A stretch of DNA of 40,246 bases, taken from the NCBI GenBank assembly GCA_021798355.1, contig JAJZMG010000018.1:1-40246 (forward strand), written 5' to 3'. Positions 31,820-39,163 of this stretch are shown one piece after another. The notes below the pieces were generated by a model. It was not told the DNA's origin and did not search any database. It saw only the letters and a list, made by a program, of their open reading frames with translations. How positions within the stretch are numbered: the first letter of the stretch is position 1; every line of letters starts with the position of its first letter. Source of the stretch: Nanobdellota archaeon. GTDB taxonomy: Archaea > Nanobdellota > Nanobdellia > Parvarchaeales > Parvarchaeaceae. The position numbers were made by a program, and so were the translations under genes.

Positions 31820-32038
31820 ATGATAACGGAGGAATTGAGCAGTAAAAAGAAAAAAATCTTTTTTTCTGTAGTTATAGTTTACTTTTTAGTCGGGTTTTTG
31901 CTTATACTTATATTCCTGACAAGGTATTTTGGTCCAAACGGAGCTAGTCTTATAGGAATACTTTATCTAGCATTGGGCTGGCTGTTCCTTTATCGCTGGA
32001 AAGGGTTGTTCAAGATAATGAAAATAAAATACAAGTAG
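31820..32038 (+). CDS. Small two-helix membrane protein
   Basis: A 72-residue protein with a charged start (EELSSKKKK), two membrane helices (about 14-33 and 41-57) and a basic end, so both termini should face the cytoplasm. Not recognised. TTATATAA at 31791-31798 is centred about 25 nt before the ATG. The MFS gene follows after 6 nt, so they are almost certainly co-transcribed and the small protein could assist that transporter. Confidence 0.65.
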   Translation: MITEELSSKKKKIFFSVVIVYFLVGFLLILIFLTRYFGPNGASLIGILYLALGWLFLYRWKGLFKIMKIKYK

Positions 32039-32044
32039 AGCTTC

Positions 32045-33214
32045 ATGATAAAAAACAATGTCAAGGATTCTGGTATCTCATTTGTTCATATAGTATTTAC
32101 TATAATGATAATAACCTTTTCTATACGAGCAAGCAACAACATGCTTACTACCTCCGTTCCACTACTGGTCAAGTATTATTTTGGTTTCTCTGAAACAGAA
32201 GTCGGATTAATAGCGGCCTTATTGTCTTTTACCACTTTTCTCACGACGGCTTTTTTAAATGCTAAGTTATCGGCAAACAAAAGGCGCGTAGCGTTTATAG
32301 TTTCTAATTTCATTTACATGCTTGTATTTATCAGCATATGGGTTTCCAATTTTTACAGCATTTGGGCATTAGCAGCAATAATGGGCGTTCTTCTAGGGTT
32401 CATAATGCCTAACATAATAACGGCTGCCGGCCTTTTCAAAGATCCAAAGACAAGGGACAGAATACTGTCCATTTACACGGTCATATTGAGTTTTAGCCTT
32501 ATAATCGGTCCGTTGATAGAGTCGGAGCTTCTCAAATTTGTAAACATACGGGAAGCATTTCTTATATTTGCGTTATTTGGTTTAATTTCATTTGTTCTTT
32601 CTCCTTTAATGAAGTTTCCGGTTGAAAAGCAGAAAAAGATCAAGGTCAAAGTGTTTTCAAACTACGGTTTCCGCTCAGCTGTTTTCAATATAATGGCATA
32701 TAATATACCCTTTGCAGTATTGATAGCATTTGCAGGAATATACGAAAGGGACACTTTCAAAATCTCTCTTTCCTTTGTTACCTTGGTGTTTTCGTTATTT
32801 TTCCTTACGTCCTTTTTATCGAGGATATATCTATCGATTAAACCTCCTAACAACATAAAATTTATGATGAATGGAACAATCGTTTTAACGCTAATAGGCA
32901 TAACAGTAATGGTTTTTTCGAGGAATTTAGAGATATTCATAGTTTCATTTCTGATTTTGGGGATACCACACGGTTTTGCATACCCTGTTTCAATAATTAC
33001 GCTTGGCAGGTCATTCCAGGCCAGATTAAGAAACGTTGCAAATAGTTACTTTTTTGCAATAATGATGGCAGTCGGCGTGCTTTTGCCAACCTTGTCAGGC
33101 TTTTCGATAGACAACATAGGTTTTAAGCTTACCTTTATTTTCATAACTCTTTTAATAGTTGTTTTGCTGGTATTAAATAATATTAATTTCAGGAGATGGA
33201 AACTTAATGTATGA
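32045..33214 (+). CDS. MFS transporter
   Basis: A 389-residue membrane protein with about 12 helices. Helix 1 contains IRASNNMLTTSVPLLVKYYFG and the following loop SANKRRVAF is a short basic version of the MFS loop 2-3 motif. It belongs to a different subgroup than the transporter at 24917, judging from the shorter central loop. Substrate unknown. It is 6 nt after the small two-helix protein gene. Its stop is followed by a 292-nt stretch without a clear gene. Confidence 0.85.
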   Translation: MIKNNVKDSGISFVHIVFTIMIITFSIRASNNMLTTSVPLLVKYYFGFSETEVGLIAALLSFTTFLTTAFLNAKLSANKRRVAFIVSNFIYMLVFISIWVSNFYSIWALAAIMGVLLGFIMPNIITAAGLFKDPKTRDRILSIYTVILSFSLIIGPLIESELLKFVNIREAFLIFALFGLISFVLSPLMKFPVEKQKKIKVKVFSNYGFRSAVFNIMAYNIPFAVLIAFAGIYERDTFKISLSFVTLVFSLFFLTSFLSRIYLSIKPPNNIKFMMNGTIVLTLIGITVMVFSRNLEIFIVSFLILGIPHGFAYPVSIITLGRSFQARLRNVANSYFFAIMMAVGVLLPTLSGFSIDNIGFKLTFIFITLLIVVLLVLNNINFRRWKLNV

Positions 33215-33506
33215 CACGGATGATTAAAATATCTAAAAGCGGGATTGAAAAAGTGATAAGATACGTGCAAATCCGCTTAAACATAGAAAGATTGTGGTTT
33301 TTCCCCAGAAACAGTTTACGGAACATAGGCTAATGCTTTCAATGAGGAGGGGCATTAAAGAGAGATTTAAAGTAAATAGATGGCAGATACTTCCTTAACG
33401 GTGCATATCTGCAGCTTTGATCAACTGAAAGAAATAGAAGTTGTTATCTTTGTAAAATTAAATATACTTAGAATATAATTTAATACTTGAAAATTCATTT
33501 ACTTTC
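33215..33506 (+). pseudogene. Intergenic stretch with a possible frameshifted small reading frame
   Basis: An ATG at 33220 opens 37 codons in one frame (MIKISKSGIEKVIRYVQ and on). The +1-shifted frame, open from 33249 to the stop at 33396-33398, reads KHRKIVVFPQKQFTEHRL and ends in KVNRWQILP. Joined by one frameshift the two would give a basic protein of about 60 residues. This may be a decayed gene, a sequencing slip, or chance. The rest (33399-33506) holds the A+T-rich promoter of the ABC transporter operon (AATATAATTTAAT near 33472-33484). Confidence 0.3.
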
Positions 33507-34436
33507 ATGGTAAAGTTAACCGTAAGAAACTTAAGCAAGAGATATAAGGATAAGAAAGGTAAAGGATTAGCGGCTTTAAAGAACATTTCTCTTGATTTGG
33601 ATATAAATGGAATATTTACATTGATAGGCAGAAACGGGGCTGGAAAAACCACTTTTATAAGGATAGTTTCTACTGAACTGCTTCCAACTACGGGAAAGGT
33701 ATACTTAGATGGAGTTGATGTCGTGGAAGATCCCAAAGGCATAAGGGATAGAATAGCAGTAATACCTCAGGAAGCGGAGCTTATACCCTGGATGACAGCA
33801 AGAGAAAATATATACGCATATCTGTTATGGAGGGGGTTCAGTTTTAAGGAGGCCAGAAAAAGGACAGATTCAGTTTTATCAAGGTTTAAATTGGAAAAAT
33901 ATGCGGATAAAATACCAAGGAAATTATCAGGAGGTACAAAGAGGAAGGTTTTGGTTGCATTGGTAATTTCCTCAGATGCAAAAATAATCTTTTTAGACGA
34001 GCCTACAACAGGTTTAGATCCCATATCGAGAAGGGAACTATGGGAGGTTCTTAATGAGTTGAAAAAAGAGCACCTTATAATACTAACAACACACTATCTT
34101 GAAGAGGCCGAGGAGCTTTCCGACTATATAATCATATTAAACAAAGGAAAGCTTGTAAGAGGGGGCACTATAAACGATATAAGAACTGCTGTAGGCTATC
34201 CATATGCAATAAAAATATTCAAGGGCTTCAATAGAAAAATCAGATTAAAAGGAAGAATTGTAAAGAAAAACGATGGTACTTTTCAGGTTTTTTCGGATGA
34301 AAAGGCAGCAAACAACCTTGCCCAAAAGTTGATAAAGACGAAGGTAAAGTTCTCAATCAATCCGACTTCATTGGAAGATATATTTTACATGCTGGTAGGC
34401 GATATAGACAAAGGGGAAGAACATGAAAACGAGTAA
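33507..34436 (+). CDS. ABC transporter ATP-binding protein (ABC-2 exporter type)
   Basis: A 309-residue ATPase. Walker A is GRNGAGKT (41-48), the signature is LSGGTKRK (140-147, T in place of the usual Q), Walker B is IIFLDEP (160-166) and the switch histidine is H196. The extra C-terminal region of about 90 residues is common in DrrA/CcmA-type exporters of drugs, lipids or polysaccharides. It overlaps the permease gene by 14 nt, showing they work as one complex. The operon continues with two four-helix proteins. Confidence 0.92.
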   Translation: MVKLTVRNLSKRYKDKKGKGLAALKNISLDLDINGIFTLIGRNGAGKTTFIRIVSTELLPTTGKVYLDGVDVVEDPKGIRDRIAVIPQEAELIPWMTARENIYAYLLWRGFSFKEARKRTDSVLSRFKLEKYADKIPRKLSGGTKRKVLVALVISSDAKIIFLDEPTTGLDPISRRELWEVLNELKKEHLIILTTHYLEEAEELSDYIIILNKGKLVRGGTINDIRTAVGYPYAIKIFKGFNRKIRLKGRIVKKNDGTFQVFSDEKAANNLAQKLIKTKVKFSINPTSLEDIFYMLVGDIDKGEEHENE

Positions 34437-35166
34437 GTTTAGTCAGCTTTCTGCCTCAGTAATGGCTAATGCAATCTATGCCATGAAGAACTTCCCGGTC
34501 ATGCTTGTAAATACCATACTGGCTCCTTTCGGTTTGCTTATAATAATATTTTTTGTAAGTCACGGAACCTTGCTTGACGTTGGCATATTAGGGGCGTTCA
34601 TTTTGGTAATGGTAAATAACGGAATATCTATTCAGGGAGATCTTACGCACTTAAGGAATGACATGAAGCTGCAGGACATGCTTGTCAGTTCACCCGTTTC
34701 TCCCGCAATTTATGTGGCGGGCATAGCGTTATCCGAACTAGTTTTTTCTATTCCTGATCTAGTAGTTCTTTCCATCCTTGCTATTATATTTATCCATATT
34801 CCAGTAATTGCTGCCTTAACATTGGTAGCAGTCATGCTTCTTACCTTCATGTTTTCCATCTCCTTGGGTTTTTTTATTTCAACGATAAGCAGGGACGTTA
34901 TAGAAAGCTGGGCATTTATGGGTCTTATCTCAATGGTTTTATCCACCTTACCACCGGTTTACTATCCTGTTACATACATACCTATCCCTTTCAGATACCT
35001 TGCTTATATTTCACCTACAACCTTTTCTGCAATAATAGCACAGGGCAGCATAGGCTTTATTAAATTCTCAAGTTCATTTATTTTGACATCTTGGATAGTT
35101 CTTATTCTAGTTTCCGCCGCTTTAATTATATTTGCAATAAAGCGCTCCAGGTGGAGAGAGGAGTGA
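34423..35166 (+). CDS. ABC-2 type permease
   Basis: A 247-residue membrane protein with six predicted helices and the pattern of ABC-2 permeases: an amphipathic start, a NDMKLQDMLVSSPVSP stretch between helices 2 and 3 as in DrrB/NodJ-like proteins, and a late helix preceded by YPVTYIPIPFRY. It forms the membrane channel for the ATPase encoded just upstream. Direction is likely export; cargo is not identifiable from sequence. Confidence 0.88.
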   Translation: MKTSKFSQLSASVMANAIYAMKNFPVMLVNTILAPFGLLIIIFFVSHGTLLDVGILGAFILVMVNNGISIQGDLTHLRNDMKLQDMLVSSPVSPAIYVAGIALSELVFSIPDLVVLSILAIIFIHIPVIAALTLVAVMLLTFMFSISLGFFISTISRDVIESWAFMGLISMVLSTLPPVYYPVTYIPIPFRYLAYISPTTFSAIIAQGSIGFIKFSSSFILTSWIVLILVSAALIIFAIKRSRWREE

Positions 35167-35198
35167 ATTATTTTAACTGTATCTTGTTTTAAACAGTA

Positions 35199-35765
35199 AT
35201 GTATAATGATAAATTTTCAATAAGAAATATGTTGAAAATAGGGATACCAACGCTTCTTTTTCTGCCTATAATATTAGTCATAGCGTTGTTTTCTGGCAGC
35301 ATTCTTTTTTTGGATTACGTTCATGTGTTCAGCGGTGCTTCTTGGACAGGCATGGATCTTTTTATGGGCCTTTTTTTCTCCTTTGTTATGAAAGGACTTG
35401 ACAACGATGAGAGAGTTGAGGTATCTAAAAGGCTTACGCCGATGATGCTTTTTTTCATGCCCTCCATATCAGCAGTAACGATAACGGCGGGGATAATACT
35501 AGCAATGAAAGAAGGAATTTTTATTCTATCCTCCCCCATAATTATAGCCGTTCTTGTAATAGCTAGTATACTTACTTTACAAGGCATAGGCATATTCCTG
35601 CCAAATGAGTTAAGGGTTTATCTGGAGATAAAGCACGGCAGTAAAGACAAAGATAAAATAGTAAGGCTTACAATGTTTAACTTAAAACTAGCATTCAGCC
35701 AAGTTATCTTTCAAATAGCAATAATACTGCTTATGGCACATCTTGCTACGGGGTTAGCGCTATGA
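35199..35765 (+). CDS. Four-helix membrane protein, H-x6-W-x-G family, copy 1
   Basis: A 188-residue protein with four to five predicted helices. Helix 2 begins DYVHVFSGASWTGMDLFMG (39-57), giving H42, W49 and G51. A charged loop (LDNDERVEV) and a FFMPSIS helix start follow. The H...W.G arrangement is reminiscent of CopD/HemJ-type membrane proteins in which such histidines bind metal or heme, but a second histidine pair is not obvious, so this is weak. It overlaps its paralogue by 4 nt. It starts 32 nt after the permease and probably belongs to its operon. Confidence 0.7.
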   Translation: MYNDKFSIRNMLKIGIPTLLFLPIILVIALFSGSILFLDYVHVFSGASWTGMDLFMGLFFSFVMKGLDNDERVEVSKRLTPMMLFFMPSISAVTITAGIILAMKEGIFILSSPIIIAVLVIASILTLQGIGIFLPNELRVYLEIKHGSKDKDKIVRLTMFNLKLAFSQVIFQIAIILLMAHLATGLAL

Positions 35766-36310
35766 TGATTAATTTTAGGTCTATTTACAGGTTCGGGGCA
35801 GTATCTGCAGCCTTGCCGTTGCTTTTTTTGGTTATAGTCTATGCGGTCAAGGACTACCTTTTAATAGACTATATACATGTTCTTGCCGCAGCGTTATGGC
35901 TGGGTTGTAATCTTTTTATGGGTTTCATATTCTACATTGTAATAAAAGATTTGGATGATAAGGAAAAGGTTGACATAACTATAAGGCTGCTTCCTCTTAC
36001 GTTGTTTTTTATACCCTCTATAACTTTAACCACAGTAATCGCAGGCTACATACTTGCCTTTTACATAGGCCTTTTTTCATACTCTGCTTTCATCTACATG
36101 CCAATAATTGTAATCTCCACGGTCCTTCTCTTGCTCTCTTTCATTTATTATATAGGAGATTCTCTGGGGATAATAATGATTTTAAATCATAAGACAAACA
36201 TTAAAAAAGTCATAGAACTTTCTATGAGAAACTTCAAAGTCGCCTTTGTCCAGTTGATATTACAGTCTATAATAATAGGATTTATGGCCTACATAGTCGT
36301 ATCATTATAA
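35762..36310 (+). CDS. Four-helix membrane protein, H-x6-W-x-G family, copy 2
   Basis: A 182-residue paralogue of the preceding protein. Helix 2 reads DYIHVLAAALWLGCNLFMG (36-54), with H39, W46 and G48, followed by a loop LDDKEKVDITIRLLPLTLFF that matches LDNDERVEVSKRLTPMMLFF of copy 1. The ATGA overlap implies coupled translation and suggests a heterodimer; this is inference. It closes the operon starting at the ABC ATPase gene. Confidence 0.7.
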   Translation: MMINFRSIYRFGAVSAALPLLFLVIVYAVKDYLLIDYIHVLAAALWLGCNLFMGFIFYIVIKDLDDKEKVDITIRLLPLTLFFIPSITLTTVIAGYILAFYIGLFSYSAFIYMPIIVISTVLLLLSFIYYIGDSLGIIMILNHKTNIKKVIELSMRNFKVAFVQLILQSIIIGFMAYIVVSL

Positions 36311-36334
36311 TTTTATTATAATTAAATAGTAAAA

Positions 36335-36345
36335 TATTTATATAG
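36335..36345 (+). promoter_or_regulatory. TATA box of the small kinase gene
   Basis: TATTTATATAG centred about 25 nt before the ATG at 36365. Typical spacing for a leaderless transcript. Confidence 0.55.
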
Positions 36346-36364
36346 GTTGATTTCATAATAACTT

Positions 36365-36910
36365 ATGAATAAAAAACTTGATGATTCTCTTTCAGATGTA
36401 TTTGTGAAACCTGAAACAGGTTTGTATACTGAACTTTTTTTGATCGAAGAGCTAGGCCTTGGTAAAAAAGCGGGCAACTACTTGAAAGCGAAATACAGCC
36501 CAAATGAACGGTTTAAGATGATGAAAAGAGAGTATAATACGGCTCCGGAAAACATCGTTAAACCTATTGCATTAAAGGAGTTGGACGGCGAAAAAGTGTA
36601 TATACTAGAAAAGATAACTGGTAATATGTTTATGGACTCTCTTTATAAAGTAAGAGAAAACAAACAGCTTTTATACAGCATAAAGCAACAGCTTGAATCT
36701 ACAGTAGAAAAATTACATAGCAATGGTTATGTCCACGGCGATTTAATGGGCGCAAATAACATTATGCTTACGAAAGACGGAAAAATCAAACTTATAGACT
36801 CTCTATACATACCTAAAAATTTTGAATACAAAAAAGCTTTCATTGAACTTGATAACAATGCAGTAAAATCTGTTATAAATACAATGTATACAAAATTTAT
36901 TGGTAGATGA
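36365..36910 (+). CDS. Compact atypical protein kinase (RIO/Bud32-like)
   Basis: A 181-residue kinase. The catalytic loop YVHGDLMGANNIML gives H124, D126 and N131; the metal-binding aspartate is D145 in LIDS in place of D-F-G. K43 (LKAKYS) and E56 are candidates for the lysine/glutamate pair of the N-lobe. The H-G-D-L loop and short C-lobe resemble Bud32, RIO and lipopolysaccharide kinases. It differs from Bud32, which has a shorter catalytic domain and follows Kae1; no Kae1 gene is nearby. Target unknown. The next gene, encoding a one-helix membrane protein, starts 15 nt downstream. Confidence 0.8.
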   Translation: MNKKLDDSLSDVFVKPETGLYTELFLIEELGLGKKAGNYLKAKYSPNERFKMMKREYNTAPENIVKPIALKELDGEKVYILEKITGNMFMDSLYKVRENKQLLYSIKQQLESTVEKLHSNGYVHGDLMGANNIMLTKDGKIKLIDSLYIPKNFEYKKAFIELDNNAVKSVINTMYTKFIGR

Positions 36911-36925
36911 AATATTTAGTTTAAA

Positions 36926-37126
36926 ATGGAAAAGCTGGAAAGCATCCTAAACAAAGTAGTTACTACCAAAAGTTATTACATGCTTGCTTCTGATAGCATA
37001 CAGTCTAAAGTTAACCAGATAAACTACCAAACGAATATCTCTTTTTGGAGCCTGGCTGCAATAGTGTCAATAGTTGCAGGCTATTCTGTTTACAAATACC
37101 TAAAGTTTCTTAAGAGAGGTTACTAA
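36926..37126 (+). CDS. Small single-helix membrane protein
   Basis: A 66-residue protein with a soluble, helix-prone N-terminal part (1-37) and one membrane helix at about 38-57 (ISFWSLAAIVSIVAGYSVY), ending in a basic tail. Not recognised. It is 15 nt after the kinase gene and before a T-rich terminator, so it probably shares the transcript with the kinase. Confidence 0.6.
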   Translation: MEKLESILNKVVTTKSYYMLASDSIQSKVNQINYQTNISFWSLAAIVSIVAGYSVYKYLKFLKRGY

Positions 37127-37132
37127 GCCGCA

Positions 37133-37146
37133 TTTTTTTGATTTTT
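37133..37146 (+). terminator. T-rich terminator
   Basis: Seven T followed by a second run of five T, starting 7 nt after the stop of the small membrane protein gene and before the convergent histidine phosphatase gene. Confidence 0.45.
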
Positions 37147-37192
37147 CTGCTTTCGGTTATTTGGAAGGCACCTAGTCTTCTTATTTTTAATT

Positions 37193-37831
37193 CTATTTAC
37201 TATCTTTTATGTCTTGCTTTATTTTTCTTACTATCTCTTCAGATATTATAGGAGCTCCTATTGCCAAAATTTTCTTACTGTTGCTGTCAATTATGGTAAA
37301 ATGGCCATGATTAGCTCTTATACCCCATACTCCAAACTCATCCAAATCGAGAAAATAAGCGATTATAGCCTTTATAACATCTCCATGCGAAACGATTATT
37401 ACATTTTTATCTTTAGGTATATCCTCCAGTAACCCTCTTACCCTGCCCATTAAACTATCCCATCCTTCAAATCCGTTAGGATAACCCTGTATTATCTCCT
37501 TTACATGCCAATTGTAATCAATTTGATCTCCCTTGTTATCAGATGGTATTTTCTTGTTGTTGTAATTGCCCATGTTTCTTTCAGATAGCCTTGTATCTTT
37601 TCTTACTTTTAAGCCAGTTACTTTAGATATTATCTCCGCGGTTTGAACGGCTCTTAGAATTGGGCTTGAAAGTATTTCTGTTATTCCGCTTAATTTTTTG
37701 AGTTCTTCAGCGGATTTAACTAGGTATTTTTCTCCTTCAATTGTAAGAGGATATCCTTCAATATCATGGGTAAGATATCCTTTTTTATTGGATTCACTAT
37801 AGCCATGCCGTATGATTATTATAATTCCCAT
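37193..37831 (-). CDS. Histidine phosphatase superfamily protein (phosphoglycerate mutase-like)
   Basis: A 212-residue cytosolic phosphatase. IIIIRHGYSESN carries the phospho-accepting H9 within RHG; R60 in SSPILRAVQTA, E84 in LSERNMG and the second histidine H149 in VSHGD complete the active site. The family includes phosphoglycerate mutase, fructose-2,6-bisphosphatase, and general phosphatases; length and motifs do not decide between them. TTTTATATAT on the minus strand near 37845-37854 is a possible promoter. Confidence 0.88.
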   Translation of the reverse strand: MGIIIIIRHGYSESNKKGYLTHDIEGYPLTIEGEKYLVKSAEELKKLSGITEILSSPILRAVQTAEIISKVTGLKVRKDTRLSERNMGNYNNKKIPSDNKGDQIDYNWHVKEIIQGYPNGFEGWDSLMGRVRGLLEDIPKDKNVIIVSHGDVIKAIIAYFLDLDEFGVWGIRANHGHFTIIDSNSKKILAIGAPIISEEIVRKIKQDIKDSK

Positions 37832-37889
37832 ATATTTCTATGGCATATATAAAATTAATCCTTTATGGTATAATATGTGCTAATTATAT

Positions 37890-39131
37890 CTACCTAGTCA
37901 TCCACATATCATGTTTGTTTATGCTTAGTACGGCGTATATAGCCGCTAAAAACATTACTAAAAGCATTATGGATCCGTAGGATAAGAGTCTTAGTTTGTC
38001 TTTCTTTACAGTTTTTATGATTAAGTATATCATTATTATAGCCGATAAAATAGATACTATTTTTAAGCCATTATACAACAAAGTAACAGACCTTAAAATG
38101 CTTGGGACATAAAAAATTGACTTTACAAAGAGTCTTCCTCCCTCTATTATACCTCTATCTAAGATTGTCTTCGCAATTAAACCTCCTCTTAAAACAAATT
38201 CCGTTAACACAAGGAAAGGTAATGTGTATAAATAAAACATAAAAAATGCATATAATGACCCGTTTTTGAAAATACTCCCGTCTTTAAGACTTTTAATGAA
38301 ATTTATGTATCCAGATCTAGACCATCTTATTGATTGCTTTACCAAATTTTTAAATGAATTTTGCCCTTTTGTTAATACAACTACATCTTGTGCCAGTTTT
38401 GTTTTATATCCTAAACTATTAACATATTTTGTAATAGTTATATCATCCCCCAAAATAAGTTTCTTTCCAAGAAATTTCGAATTTAGAAATTGATCAGAAC
38501 ACACAAAATCCTCTATTATATTCGTTTTGTATACGGCGCATTGTCCATTAATTACCATTACCTTATCAAAATAAGACAATGCTTTAAACGAAAGCTGCCG
38601 TAGTCTTTGAAGCATTTCAGAAGGGTAATAAATGAACTTGTTTTTTTCTTTTATAATTCTTACTTCTGCCCCGACGCCTGCTGTTTTATCATCAAATTTG
38701 CTTAAAATCTTTTTAACAGCGTTTTTAGGCAGTATAGTATCACTATCTAAGAACATTACGTATTTGCTTTTTATCAGTTTTATGCCTACGGCGAGAACGT
38801 TCTTTTTACCTATGTTTTTTCTTAAGTAAATAAATCTGCCGTTATTTTTTTCAGTTATTTCTTTGTAAGGGGAACAACACCCATCTCCTATGACTATAAA
38901 CTTTTTCCCCTGGTTTTTTACAGATGCAATGCACTTTTCAAACAGGTTTTTGTCTTCATTGTATACAGGTATAAGTATTGTAAGCGAATTCTTTGTTTCA
39001 TTATCATTTCCGGTCTTTTCCTTCTTTTTATAGAAATAAAATATGAATAAAATGTATAAAGAGGACGAAACAGAGATTATTATGGATAGATAAACATACG
39101 TTAAATATAATAGATGAGAATACACAACCAT
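37890..39131 (-). CDS. Membrane GT2 glycosyltransferase (hyaluronan/cellulose-synthase-like)
   Basis: A protein of about 413 residues with one N-terminal helix and about four C-terminal helices around a cytosolic GT-A domain. Counting from the longer start at 39140, TILIPVYNED is at 54-63, the metal-binding D-S-D at 132-134, the GDD acid/base motif at 231-233 and QSIRW (Q-x-x-R-W) at 269-273. These are marks of processive family 2 synthases making surface polysaccharide or glycolipid. I prefer the ATG at 39131 because the TATA box (minus strand, 39152-39160) then lies 25 nt upstream; the start at 39140 would be too close. The epimerase at the left edge may feed a similar pathway. Confidence 0.87.
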   Translation of the reverse strand: MVVYSHLLYLTYVYLSIIISVSSSLYILFIFYFYKKKEKTGNDNETKNSLTILIPVYNEDKNLFEKCIASVKNQGKKFIVIGDGCCSPYKEITEKNNGRFIYLRKNIGKKNVLAVGIKLIKSKYVMFLDSDTILPKNAVKKILSKFDDKTAGVGAEVRIIKEKNKFIYYPSEMLQRLRQLSFKALSYFDKVMVINGQCAVYKTNIIEDFVCSDQFLNSKFLGKKLILGDDITITKYVNSLGYKTKLAQDVVVLTKGQNSFKNLVKQSIRWSRSGYINFIKSLKDGSIFKNGSLYAFFMFYLYTLPFLVLTEFVLRGGLIAKTILDRGIIEGGRLFVKSIFYVPSILRSVTLLYNGLKIVSILSAIIMIYLIIKTVKKDKLRLLSYGSIMLLVMFLAAIYAVLSINKHDMWMTR

Positions 39132-39163
39132 ACAATTCATCTGCTTTTTAGCTATTTATACCT

